From assembly GCA_001797275.1 (NCBI GenBank), contig MGOY01000032.1, positions 124,001 to 188,000 of the forward strand: a stretch of 64,000 bases of DNA, read 5' to 3'. Shown here piece after piece: positions 10,718 through 19,405 of the stretch. The DNA is from Clostridiales bacterium GWF2_38_85 (GTDB lineage: Bacteria > Bacillota > Clostridia > Oscillospirales > CAG-382). Position 1 is the first letter of the stretch; every line of letters starts with the position of its first letter. The notes beneath the pieces were generated by a model. That model worked only from the letters and a program-made list of their open reading frames with translations. It was not told the origin of the DNA and made no database searches. The translations under genes were made by a program, and so were the position numbers.

Positions 10718-11037
10718 TCCTCCGCTTGTGTTATCGTTTGTTATATGATTATGAAAGGAGGACGGGTTTTATGACAAAAGAAAAAAGAGTTCGATATGTT
10801 GAAAACTCTAATTATGATTTTGGATAATTTATTAAATGAATATATATCCTCTGATATAATATAAAATTTATAAACAACAGCATTAAAAGTGACGTTTTTA
10901 TAAAAAATAACTAAATAATTATTGAAAGTATTGAATAATTCTAAATATTAGCTTAAATTTCATCTTTTCTTTTTCATATTAATGTTGTATAATAAAACTG
11001 AAAAGAAATTTTTAATTCTTTATGGAGGAACATCTAT

Positions 11038-12939
11038 ATGACAGACGGGTTTATTCGTGTTGCTGCAGCAACTCCAAAGATAAAGGTTGCAGACTGCATA
11101 TATAATTCCAAAGCAATCACCAAATTTGTTATGTCAGCTGACAAGGATACAGCGCTGATTGTTTTTCCAGAGCTATGTATTACAGGCTATACCTGTGGTG
11201 ATTTGTTCCTGCAAAAAATTTTATTAAATTCAGCTGAAGAAGCTGTCAGATATATTGCACAAAACGCTGTCGACTTTGACGGAGTAATTATCGTTGGACT
11301 TCCTGTTGCAGTCGGTTCACATTTATATAACTGCGCAGCTATAATACAAAAAGGGAAGTTATTGGGACTTGTTCCGAAGATAAATCTTCCAACCTATTCG
11401 GAATTCTATGAAGCAAGGCATTTTACCGCCGGCTTAGATGAGTTTATTAATATAAATTTTGCAGGATTTTTCGTTCCGCTTTGCAGTAACTTGATATTTC
11501 GCTGTAAAAACATCTCTAATTTCGTATTCGGCGTCGAGATATGTGAAGACTTATGGGTTGCCGAGCAGCCGAGTATAAGGCTGACTAAACAAGGTGTAAT
11601 CCTCATCGCAAATCTCTCCGCAAGCGATGAAGCCATCAGCAAGGACAAATTCCGCCGTGACATGGTTTCAATGCAATCTGCAAGGCTCTGCGCAGGTTAC
11701 ATTTACTCAGATGCAGGCGAAGGTGAATCTTCAACCGATCTTGTTTTCAGCGGTCAGAATATCATTGCAGAGAACGGGATTATACTTTCTGAAAGTCAGA
11801 AGTTCACTACCGGAATTCTGTATGCAGATTTTGATTTAGCAAGGCTTATACATGACAGACGCAGAATGACAACCTTTACTCAGATAAAAGCCGAAAATGT
11901 AATCGAATTTGAATATTCAGCGAGAAGTATTAAGCTAAAAAGAGAATTTTCACGAACTCCGTTCGTTCCTTCAATAACAACCGAAAAAGAAAAACGCTGT
12001 GAGGATATACTCAATATTCAAGCCTCAGGACTTATGCAGCGAATAAGTGCAACCGGTTGCGGTGCGGTTATCGGACTTTCCGGCGGACTCGATTCAGCTC
12101 TTGCGCTAATTGTTACAGTAAAATCATTTGATCGTCTCGGACTTGATAAAAAGAACATTCATGTAATCACCATGCCCTGCTTCGGCACCACCTCAAGGAC
12201 ACTGAGCAACGCAAAAGCGCTGGCTTTAGCTTATGGAACAACCCTGCATGAAATCAACATCACAGAAGCCGTAGAATGTCATTTGTCAGACATTTTGCAT
12301 GACGGCCGCCTTGACATCACCTATGAAAACGCACAGGCGAGAGAACGCACACAGGTTCTGATGGATATGGCAAACAAATATAATTGTCTCGTCATCGGAA
12401 CGGGTGATATGTCAGAGCTTGCACTTGGTTGGGCGACCTACAACGGCGATCATATGTCGATGTACGGTGTCAACTTATCAATACCCAAAACACTCGTGAG
12501 ATATTTAGTTGCATATGAAGCACTGCGGGCAGGAGGAAAAATAAAAAAGGTGCTTGAGGATGTCCTTGAAACACCTGTCAGCCCGGAGCTGCTACCGCCG
12601 ACAAACGGTGAGATATCGCAGAAAACCGAAGACCTGGTCGGTCCGTATGAGCTGCATGACTTTTTCCTTTACTATTTTCTCAGATTCGGTTATCCGCCCT
12701 CAAAGATTTATAGAGTTGCAAAAATCGCATTTAAAGGTGCCTATGATGAAGCTGTAATATTAAAATGGCTGAAAATATTTATCAAACGCTTCTTCGCGCA
12801 GCAGTTTAAACGCAGCTGTCTTCCCGACGGACCGCGAGTGGGCAGTGTATCGTTGTCACCGCGGGGAGATTGGCGCATGCCTTCAGATGCATCTGTTCAG
12901 GTTTGGATGAATGATCTTGATACAAATATAAAAAAGTAA
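11038..12939 (+). CDS. nadE: Glutamine-dependent NAD+ synthetase
   Basis: N-terminal nitrilase/CN-hydrolase domain ('FPELCITGYTCGDLF', 'GVEICEDLW') and C-terminal synthetase ('VIGLSGGLDSALAL', 'VIGTGDMSELALGW'). Confidence 0.96.
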   Translation: MTDGFIRVAAATPKIKVADCIYNSKAITKFVMSADKDTALIVFPELCITGYTCGDLFLQKILLNSAEEAVRYIAQNAVDFDGVIIVGLPVAVGSHLYNCAAIIQKGKLLGLVPKINLPTYSEFYEARHFTAGLDEFININFAGFFVPLCSNLIFRCKNISNFVFGVEICEDLWVAEQPSIRLTKQGVILIANLSASDEAISKDKFRRDMVSMQSARLCAGYIYSDAGEGESSTDLVFSGQNIIAENGIILSESQKFTTGILYADFDLARLIHDRRRMTTFTQIKAENVIEFEYSARSIKLKREFSRTPFVPSITTEKEKRCEDILNIQASGLMQRISATGCGAVIGLSGGLDSALALIVTVKSFDRLGLDKKNIHVITMPCFGTTSRTLSNAKALALAYGTTLHEINITEAVECHLSDILHDGRLDITYENAQARERTQVLMDMANKYNCLVIGTGDMSELALGWATYNGDHMSMYGVNLSIPKTLVRYLVAYEALRAGGKIKKVLEDVLETPVSPELLPPTNGEISQKTEDLVGPYELHDFFLYYFLRFGYPPSKIYRVAKIAFKGAYDEAVILKWLKIFIKRFFAQQFKRSCLPDGPRVGSVSLSPRGDWRMPSDASVQVWMNDLDTNIKK

Positions 12940-12957
12940 TAAATGAAAAAAATACAA

Positions 12958-12985
12958 TTGCATTTCTATAATTTCATAGTATAAT
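12958..12985 (+). promoter_or_regulatory. Candidate sigma-A promoter for pfkA
   Basis: TTGCAT - 16 nt - TATAAT. The predicted start site falls at the edge of the hairpin element. Confidence 0.5.
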
Positions 12986-12991
12986 ATATCG

Positions 12992-13082
12992 AACTAACAA
13001 ATGAATTGTGATTTTATTAATCATAAAAAAACCATGGAGTATAGGCTTTTACATGATTACCGGAGTCATTCATTTATTAGTT
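12992..13082 (+). repeat. Long-hairpin element, copy 1 (pfkA leader)
   Basis: Outer arms AACTAACAAATGAAT / ATTCATTTATTAGTT, inner arms AATCAT / ATGATT, loop containing AGTATA. Shares a 24-nt identical block with 20834-20922. Confidence 0.75.
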
Positions 13083-13124
13083 TTGTATAAATAAAGTTTA
13101 TATAAAATATTTTGGAGGTTCTGT

Positions 13125-14189
13125 ATGGCAGAATTTAAAAAAATCGGTATTTTAACTTCAGGTGGTGATGCTCCTGGAATGAATGCGGCAATCAGATCGG
13201 TTACTCGCTACGCTATATATAAAAATATTGAAGTTGTGGGTATTATGAACGGCTACCAAGGACTCCTTGATTCTCAACTTCGTTCGATGCTTGAAGGTGA
13301 TGTTTCGCATGTAATAGACAGGGGCGGAACAATGCTTTATACCTCAAGATGTGAGGAATTTAAAACTGATGCAGGACTTAGAAAAGCAGTCGAGATTTGC
13401 AAGCAAAACGAAATAGACGGTATTGTAACAATAGGCGGTGACGGCACCTTTAGAGGTGCGAACGACCTTTGTAAATACGGTATACCCTGTATAGGATTAC
13501 CCGGTACCATCGACAATGATATCGCCTGCACAGATGCGACGATTGGATTTGATACAGCGATGAATACTGTTCTCAATATGGTCGACCGTCTGAGAGATAC
13601 CGGTGAAAGCCATGCAAGATGCAATGTTGTTGAGGTTATGGGCAGAAAAGCCGGTGACATCGCTATACATACCGCTATTGCTCTCGGTGCAGAAGCTGTT
13701 GCAATCCGTGAATATGTTTTCAATGAAGAATATCTTTACGAAAAGATGCTAACTGCGAAAAAGAACGGTAAGAGATGCTTTATCGTTATTGTTTCAGAAG
13801 GAACCGGCAGGCTGTTCAGCGAAGCTCTCGCAGAACAAATACAGACAAAAACAGGCATCAGCACCAACTTTGCAAAGCTTGCGCATATCCAGAGAGGCGG
13901 TTCTCCCTCACTTGTTGACAGAGTACTTGCAACCAGAATGGGTTGTGAAGCTGTTGAATTGTTGACCAACGGTATAGCAGGCAGAGTAGTGTGCCTTCAA
14001 GGCAGAGATATCGTTTCTGTTGATATCAAGCTGTCTCAAATAATGGACAAGATGCTTAACAATACACTAAAGAGCGGTGATCTTGATGGAATACCTCCGG
14101 AAAATATCGAAATGATGCAGAAGCGTGTTAACGAAAGAATAGAATATAAAAAATTCCAATACGATTTAGTTGATATATTATCTCGATAA
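13125..14189 (+). CDS. pfkA: ATP-dependent 6-phosphofructokinase
   Basis: 'GILTSGGDAPGMNAAIRSVTR', 'TIGGDGTFRGANDL', 'GLPGTIDNDI'. GGDG and GTIDND favour the ATP-type over the PPi-type. Confidence 0.94.
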   Translation: MAEFKKIGILTSGGDAPGMNAAIRSVTRYAIYKNIEVVGIMNGYQGLLDSQLRSMLEGDVSHVIDRGGTMLYTSRCEEFKTDAGLRKAVEICKQNEIDGIVTIGGDGTFRGANDLCKYGIPCIGLPGTIDNDIACTDATIGFDTAMNTVLNMVDRLRDTGESHARCNVVEVMGRKAGDIAIHTAIALGAEAVAIREYVFNEEYLYEKMLTAKKNGKRCFIVIVSEGTGRLFSEALAEQIQTKTGISTNFAKLAHIQRGGSPSLVDRVLATRMGCEAVELLTNGIAGRVVCLQGRDIVSVDIKLSQIMDKMLNNTLKSGDLDGIPPENIEMMQKRVNERIEYKKFQYDLVDILSR

Positions 14190-14284
14190 TAAATTATTCA
14201 AGCTCAAGCAAATTCCCGGCTGAACATTATGAATTGATAATTCATTTTAAATAAAAAAAGTGTTTCAGGAGGGTAGAATTTGTT

Positions 14285-14743
14285 ATGAAAAAAGCATATC
14301 AGCGATTCTTGTGCTTGCGCTTTTGGCTGCAATATTTTACGGATGTACTGACAACGGAAATACATCCTCGAATGACAATTCAATAGACGCAAACCAAACC
14401 GAAAGTACCACCAGTCAGGCTGAACAGTCTGAGGAAATCGGACTTCCGGACATTGGTTGCATCAACTCGGCATGCCTATGGCTCGGTTCAATTCGCTCCA
14501 ACAGAGGAGCTGACCGGCAATGTTATCAAAGACACAGTTGAATACCGTAACTCACTTATCGAAGAAAAATACGGTATTAAAATTGAAACGATTGCGGTTG
14601 ATTATCCGAAGGATATGGTCGCTCAGATTATATTGTCCAATCAGACCGAATACGACATCATCTGCGACGGTGTCTTCCGGATGGCTCAGAATGTATTGTC
14701 GGATTATTTCTGGTGCCTTGATGATGTTGAAGATATATCGTAA
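14285..14743 (+). pseudogene. Frameshifted, C-terminally truncated extracellular solute-binding lipoprotein remnant
   Basis: ATGAAAAAA followed in the wrong frame by 'SISAILVLALLAAIFYGCTDNGNTSS' (lipobox). A second frame switch near 14450 leads into 'GNVIKDTVEYRNSLIEEKYGIKIETIAVDYPKDMVAQIILSNQTEYDIICDG', matching the layout of the SBP at 56191-57696. Stop at 14743. Confidence 0.8.
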
Positions 14744-14764
14744 TTTATAATTATAATTGCATAG

Positions 14765-14795
14765 AAAAAACGCCCTGTGAAAAGAGCGTTTTTTT
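14765..14795. terminator. Bidirectional terminator between the SBP remnant and the GDSL lipoprotein gene
   Basis: AAAAAACGC...GCGTTTTTT. Confidence 0.75.
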
Positions 14796-14806
14796 ATATC
14801 TGTAAT

Positions 14807-15898
14807 TTATTTATTACTCAGAGCTTTGACAATGTTGTTTAATGCATCATAAACCGTTTCAGCAATAAGCTCCTGGCCTTTGTCTGTTGGATGAACATCA
14901 AAGTTTGTATTTGCCGGCTTCAGCAGGCTGAAAAAAGCATTGGTTATTTGATCGTTACCGTCGTATTCATCGAATGCTGTATAAACATCGGCAACGGTAT
15001 AATTCAATTGGGGCTGGTTGTCTGTTATTACATCGTTCAATGACTTAACTGCCTTCTCAACAACCGAGCTGGCGTCGAATAAGGTGCTTGCACCGATTGC
15101 GATTTTAAAGGTCTTGTAAGGATTATATATCGTGCTGATCACAATAGTTGCATCGCTGTTCTGTGTTCTGATATAATTGATTATTTCCGGCAAGTCGTCG
15201 TTTAATTCCTCTGCCGCAGTGTCAATACAAGCCTGAAACTCATCGCCCGTAAGGTATATGTTCAGTGCAGAAAATGCATCTACAACCTTTTGAAAGGTTT
15301 CGCTGTCTGTTGTCGGCGAAGAAAGTGAACCGAGAAGCTGGCTAAGCTCGGTGAAATTCTGTGCATCAATTCCATTTTCGGTAAGTATCTCAAATACATT
15401 CTGGCCGTAGATACTTAATATATTATTAGCTCCGGTTGAGATACTGATAAGATCGGCTGCCATTATTTCGTCATTCTTTGTTTTTATCAAGTCAAGAAGC
15501 TCGTTTGACTTCTGACCGTCAACAGAAAAGTTTGAATACGCAACTTCACCGATATAATTTTCAGCATCAAGCTTCTGTTGAAGCAGATTCGGATAACAGC
15601 CCTCTGCTGGGTTTGCAAGCATACAGCCTCTCGAAATTGAATCGCCGAATGCAACATATGTTAAATCTATCATATTAACAACTTCACTTTCAGCTTCACT
15701 TGTTATTTCTGAACTGTCATTGGAAGCTTCAATATCGCTGATATCTGCTTCACTAACAGAGGAAGAAGTGGATTCTATGTCAGCTGAAGCATTGCTTTCG
15801 CTCTCAGAGGTATTATTTTGTTGAGAACACGATACAAGAGTCAAGCTGAATAGGGAAACGATACATACAAAACTTAAAATATTCTTTAATAATTTCAT
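14807..15898 (-). CDS. SGNH/GDSL-type hydrolase lipoprotein
   Basis: Start refined to 15898 (MKLLKNILSFVCIVSLFSLTLVSCSQQN, lipobox). 'YVAFGDSISRGCM' and C-terminal 'DVHPTDKGQELIAE'. Confidence 0.9.
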   Translation of the reverse strand: MKLLKNILSFVCIVSLFSLTLVSCSQQNNTSESESNASADIESTSSSVSEADISDIEASNDSSEITSEAESEVVNMIDLTYVAFGDSISRGCMLANPAEGCYPNLLQQKLDAENYIGEVAYSNFSVDGQKSNELLDLIKTKNDEIMAADLISISTGANNILSIYGQNVFEILTENGIDAQNFTELSQLLGSLSSPTTDSETFQKVVDAFSALNIYLTGDEFQACIDTAAEELNDDLPEIINYIRTQNSDATIVISTIYNPYKTFKIAIGASTLFDASSVVEKAVKSLNDVITDNQPQLNYTVADVYTAFDEYDGNDQITNAFFSLLKPANTNFDVHPTDKGQELIAETVYDALNNIVKALSNK

Positions 15899-15911
15899 TG
15901 TTACCAACCTT

Positions 15912-17606
15912 TTACTGATATTTGCGTTTGATTTTTTTTGATGTGGTTTTTTCAAATTCCTCATCACGGAATATTATTTTTTTGATAAGCTTATAATTGG
16001 GCTGCTTCTCATTGAATGCTGATATTTCTTTTCTGATTTCAGCTTCTATCGCTTCCTTGCCCATTTCCTTTGTCATATCGGCATTCGGGAAAATTTCTGC
16101 GCAAAGCGCAATCTCAATATCACTCTCGTCCTTGGAAGCGGAAACAATAACCTCGCCGATATACTTGATATTACTCAGCGCTTCTTCGATTTCCTCCGGA
16201 TATACATTTTTGCCGCTCTTGAGAACTATCATATTCTTGATTCGGCCGGTAACATAGAGGAAGCCGTCTTTGTCAATCTTTCCGATATCACCGGTGCAGA
16301 ACCAGCCATCATCAAAGACTTCAGCTGTCGCTGTCGGATTTTTATAATATCCGAGCATAACATTGTCGCCATTAACTAAAATTTCACCTTCACCGTACTC
16401 ATTAGGATTCTTTATTTTAACCCGGTTGCAGGGAATCGGAAGCCCAACAGCACCTTCTCTGTGGTATTCGTTTCTGTTGACCGCAACAATCGGTGAACAC
16501 TCGGTGATACCATAGCCATTAAGCAGGGTTATACCGATGCTGTAGAAGAATTTATACTGTTCGGGTTTTAAAGGAGCGCCCCCACAGATAGCAACTAAAA
16601 GTTCGCCGCCAAAGGCTTCGCGTACCGAGCCGAACAGCTTCTCTCTGAGATCAATACCTATTTTCAGCATTGCATTGCTGAATTTAATAAGCTTTCTCAA
16701 TATCTTGGCCTTGCCTTTTTCTTCAGCCTGCGCCCAGATTCTACGATATATGTTCTCAACGAACAACGGAACAAGCATCAGTTCAGTTGGTTTGTAAAGT
16801 GCAAGGTTAGGCAGAAAGGTTCTCAGCGTTTCGTTTATGCAGACACGCATGCCGTGGTGATACATAGTGAGAATACCGCAGGTAGCTTCATATGAATGAT
16901 GGTAGGGAAGTACAGCAAGTGCGCATTTTGTAATTCCGAGATATTTTTGTGCTTCATTTATTACCGCAACCAAGTTTCTCTGGCAGTGCATTACACCCTT
17001 CGGAACTCCTGTTGTTCCCGAGGTAAACATCAGCTGCTTCAGCTCCTCAACCTCCGGCTCGATCGAAATATAGCAGGTATCGCCCTCTTCAATAAATTGC
17101 CTTCCTGTTTCAATGAGATATTCGGCATTGTAGAAGTTGTCAGCCTTTGTTTTCGGTGCGTCAAGGCATATAAAATGAGTTATTTCATGAACTGAATCCT
17201 TCATCTCAAGTATCTTCTTCTCATAACTTTGAGTAAAAACAACAGCTGTACATTCCGCAGCTTTTAATATGTTGATGGTTTCGTTGTTTGGCAGCTCCTT
17301 GTCAATCGGAACAACAACACCTTTTGTGTTCAGCAGTGTCAGATAGGTGTAGAACCAACCAAAGCAGTTTTCACCGATTATGGCTATATGTTTATCACCT
17401 AACCCGAGCCTGCAGAGAGCCGTACCGAATGCATCGACCTGCTCTTTCATTTCACTGAAGGTAACATCAACGACATTCCCGTCTTTTTTGTAGCTGACAG
17501 CAGTATTTCCTGCAAAGCGGACTGCATTCAACTCAATCATTTCGCGAAGATTTTTAACTTCAGTAACTTCATATAAGGGGTAATTGCTGTTTCTGTTTCT
17601 ATACAT
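15912..17606 (-). CDS. AMP-dependent synthetase / long-chain acyl-CoA ligase
   Basis: 'LMFTSGTTGVPKGVMHCQRNL', 'LLNGYGITECSPIVAVN', 'DGWFCTGDIGKIDKDGFLYVTGRIKNMIVLKSGKNVYPEEIE'. Likely start ATG at 17606. Confidence 0.92.
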   Translation of the reverse strand: MYRNRNSNYPLYEVTEVKNLREMIELNAVRFAGNTAVSYKKDGNVVDVTFSEMKEQVDAFGTALCRLGLGDKHIAIIGENCFGWFYTYLTLLNTKGVVVPIDKELPNNETINILKAAECTAVVFTQSYEKKILEMKDSVHEITHFICLDAPKTKADNFYNAEYLIETGRQFIEEGDTCYISIEPEVEELKQLMFTSGTTGVPKGVMHCQRNLVAVINEAQKYLGITKCALAVLPYHHSYEATCGILTMYHHGMRVCINETLRTFLPNLALYKPTELMLVPLFVENIYRRIWAQAEEKGKAKILRKLIKFSNAMLKIGIDLREKLFGSVREAFGGELLVAICGGAPLKPEQYKFFYSIGITLLNGYGITECSPIVAVNRNEYHREGAVGLPIPCNRVKIKNPNEYGEGEILVNGDNVMLGYYKNPTATAEVFDDGWFCTGDIGKIDKDGFLYVTGRIKNMIVLKSGKNVYPEEIEEALSNIKYIGEVIVSASKDESDIEIALCAEIFPNADMTKEMGKEAIEAEIRKEISAFNEKQPNYKLIKKIIFRDEEFEKTTSKKIKRKYQ

Positions 17607-17641
17607 AGCAGTATCCTGTCCTTTCTTTGCTATCCAAAAGC

Positions 17642-18004
17642 TCAAACTTTCAGATTGCGTCCACAAATCAAATCAGTTCCCTGAACCATGAAATCCTTGT
17701 ATATGACATCTCCGCATTTCAACGGAGCTTTTGCCCTTATTGTTTTTACCAGCTTCATCGCAGTAAACAGCTGTTCCTTGGGTATAGCTTTTGAGGTCTT
17801 GACCGGCATCAGCGGAACAGTCTTAGAATCTGTCGGTATCGTTGAGGTCAGAACTCGTGTCGGAGCAGCAATTTCATTTTTTGCATAAGTCGGACCTCTT
17901 GCACAGAAGTTGTCCTTGCATTCAATCAGTGTATTATTCTCATATTTAACTGTCATTCTGCACCCGCGAGGGCAGATTATACAGGTCATTTTTCTTTCAG
18001 TCAT
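17642..18004 (-). CDS. DUF1667 domain protein
   Basis: 'MTCIICPRGCRMTV...C..NFCARGPTYA' Cys motif. Located between a flavoprotein and an acyl-CoA ligase. Confidence 0.88.
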   Translation of the reverse strand: MTERKMTCIICPRGCRMTVKYENNTLIECKDNFCARGPTYAKNEIAAPTRVLTSTIPTDSKTVPLMPVKTSKAIPKEQLFTAMKLVKTIRAKAPLKCGDVIYKDFMVQGTDLICGRNLKV

Positions 18005-18017
18005 TTTTATCCGAGCC

Positions 18018-19268
18018 TCATATTAATTCTATTGAAATTTGTGTTGCTTTATTTAATTTTTCGCAAATTTCATCGTTCAGCTTGATTATCTGCATTTCGC
18101 TGGGTGTCAAATAGGCTTCTCTCTTTTTGTAAACCGCTTCACCATCAGCGAAAACAGCAACAAACCTTCGGTCGCAGGGAGTTGTTACCCTGAAAAACAA
18201 CGGTGTTTCCGGTGTCAGCTTTTCAAACTTCTGCGGCACACAATATCTGACTCCGTTTTGTGCAATTATATTTTTATATTCATTCTTAGTAATTCCGTTT
18301 TTAAGGTATTGGGTAGCTTTTTTACCTGCTCTTGCAGCTTCGTCCGAAACATAGTCGACCAGATCATGAACATGAAGTACATTTCCACATGCAAATATGC
18401 CTTCAACGCTTGTTTCGAGGTTTTCGTTTATAACAGCTCCGCTTGTTCGCTGGTCAATCTCAACCTCAGCATCGGTTGTAAGTTCATTTTCGGGGATAAG
18501 TCCAACCGATAGCAGTAATGTGTCGCATTCAATAAACTGTTCGCTGCCCGGGATCGGCGTCAGCTTTTCATCAACACTTGCGATTGTTATGCCTTCAAGC
18601 CTTTCTTTGCCGGTGATGCCGACAATGGTGTGCGACAGCATAAGCGGTATGTCGAAATCTTCAAGGCACTGTGCAATGTTTCTGCCCAGCCCGTTGGAAT
18701 AGGGAAGCAGCTCAAGCACTGTCTTAACCTCTGCGCCTTCAAGCGTCAGTCTGCGTGCCATAATAAGACCGATATCACCCGAACCGAGAATAACAATCTT
18801 CTTCCCGATTGTTTTTCCCATTATATTAATATAATATTGTGCGGTGCCTGCTGTAAATATACCTGCAGGCCTTGAACCGGCGATATTGATAGCACCTCTT
18901 GTGCGTTCACGGCAGCCCATTGCAAGTATGACCGCTTCCGTCTTGATATTCATCAGTCCCTTGTCACGCGAAACCGCAACTATTGTCTTGTCCTTTTTTA
19001 TCGACAAAACCATTGTATTAAGTGAGTATTCAATTTTGAGTGCTTCAATCCTGTCCGTATATCTTGTCGCATATTCGGGACCTGTCAGCTCCTCATTAAA
19101 TGTATGTAACCCGAAGCCTGCATGAATGCACTGATTCAATATGCCGCCGAGAAATTCACCGCGTTCCAGAATTAATATGTCGTCTATTCCGTTTTCTTTT
19201 GCTGATATCGCTGCAGCCATTCCTGCAGGGCCGCCGCCGATAACGACCAATTGTTTATGTAAATTCAT
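18018..19268 (-). CDS. NAD(P)/FAD-dependent oxidoreductase
   Basis: 'LVVIGGGPAGMAAAISAKENG', 'KIVILGSGDIGLIMARRLTLEGAEV', 'GIFACGNVLHVHDLVDYVSDEAARAGK'. Start refined to 19268. Confidence 0.9.
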   Translation of the reverse strand: MNLHKQLVVIGGGPAGMAAAISAKENGIDDILILERGEFLGGILNQCIHAGFGLHTFNEELTGPEYATRYTDRIEALKIEYSLNTMVLSIKKDKTIVAVSRDKGLMNIKTEAVILAMGCRERTRGAINIAGSRPAGIFTAGTAQYYINIMGKTIGKKIVILGSGDIGLIMARRLTLEGAEVKTVLELLPYSNGLGRNIAQCLEDFDIPLMLSHTIVGITGKERLEGITIASVDEKLTPIPGSEQFIECDTLLLSVGLIPENELTTDAEVEIDQRTSGAVINENLETSVEGIFACGNVLHVHDLVDYVSDEAARAGKKATQYLKNGITKNEYKNIIAQNGVRYCVPQKFEKLTPETPLFFRVTTPCDRRFVAVFADGEAVYKKREAYLTPSEMQIIKLNDEICEKLNKATQISIELI

Positions 19269-19309
19269 TAACCAATAACTCCTTGAATTTTTTAAAAACA
19301 TAAGTCCGA

Positions 19310-19369
19310 AGTTTCATGTGTTTTCGCTTACGAAATTTCGGCACGCTGTATGCCGAAAAACATGAAACT
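19310..19369. repeat. Nested intergenic hairpin
   Basis: AGTTTCATG (19310) ... CATGAAACT (19361-19369) enclosing TTCGGCA/TGCCGAA. Confidence 0.6.
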
Positions 19370-19372
19370 CGT

Positions 19373-19405
19373 ATTCTTAAAAATTATAAAATAATTTTTA
19401 AGAAT
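19373..19405 (-). terminator. AT-rich perfect hairpin at the 3' end of the GlpA-like gene
   Basis: ATTCTTAAAAATTA / TAATTTTTAAGAAT, 14-bp arms, overlapping the stop codon. Confidence 0.45.

Noticed and set aside
13125-14189. PPi-dependent phosphofructokinase
   Set aside because: Active-site residues read GGDGT and GTIDND, typical of ATP-dependent enzymes.
14260-14541. Independent small protein genes at 14260-14541, 14453-14743 and 14520-14750
   Set aside because: Better explained as frameshifted pieces of one solute-binding lipoprotein remnant.
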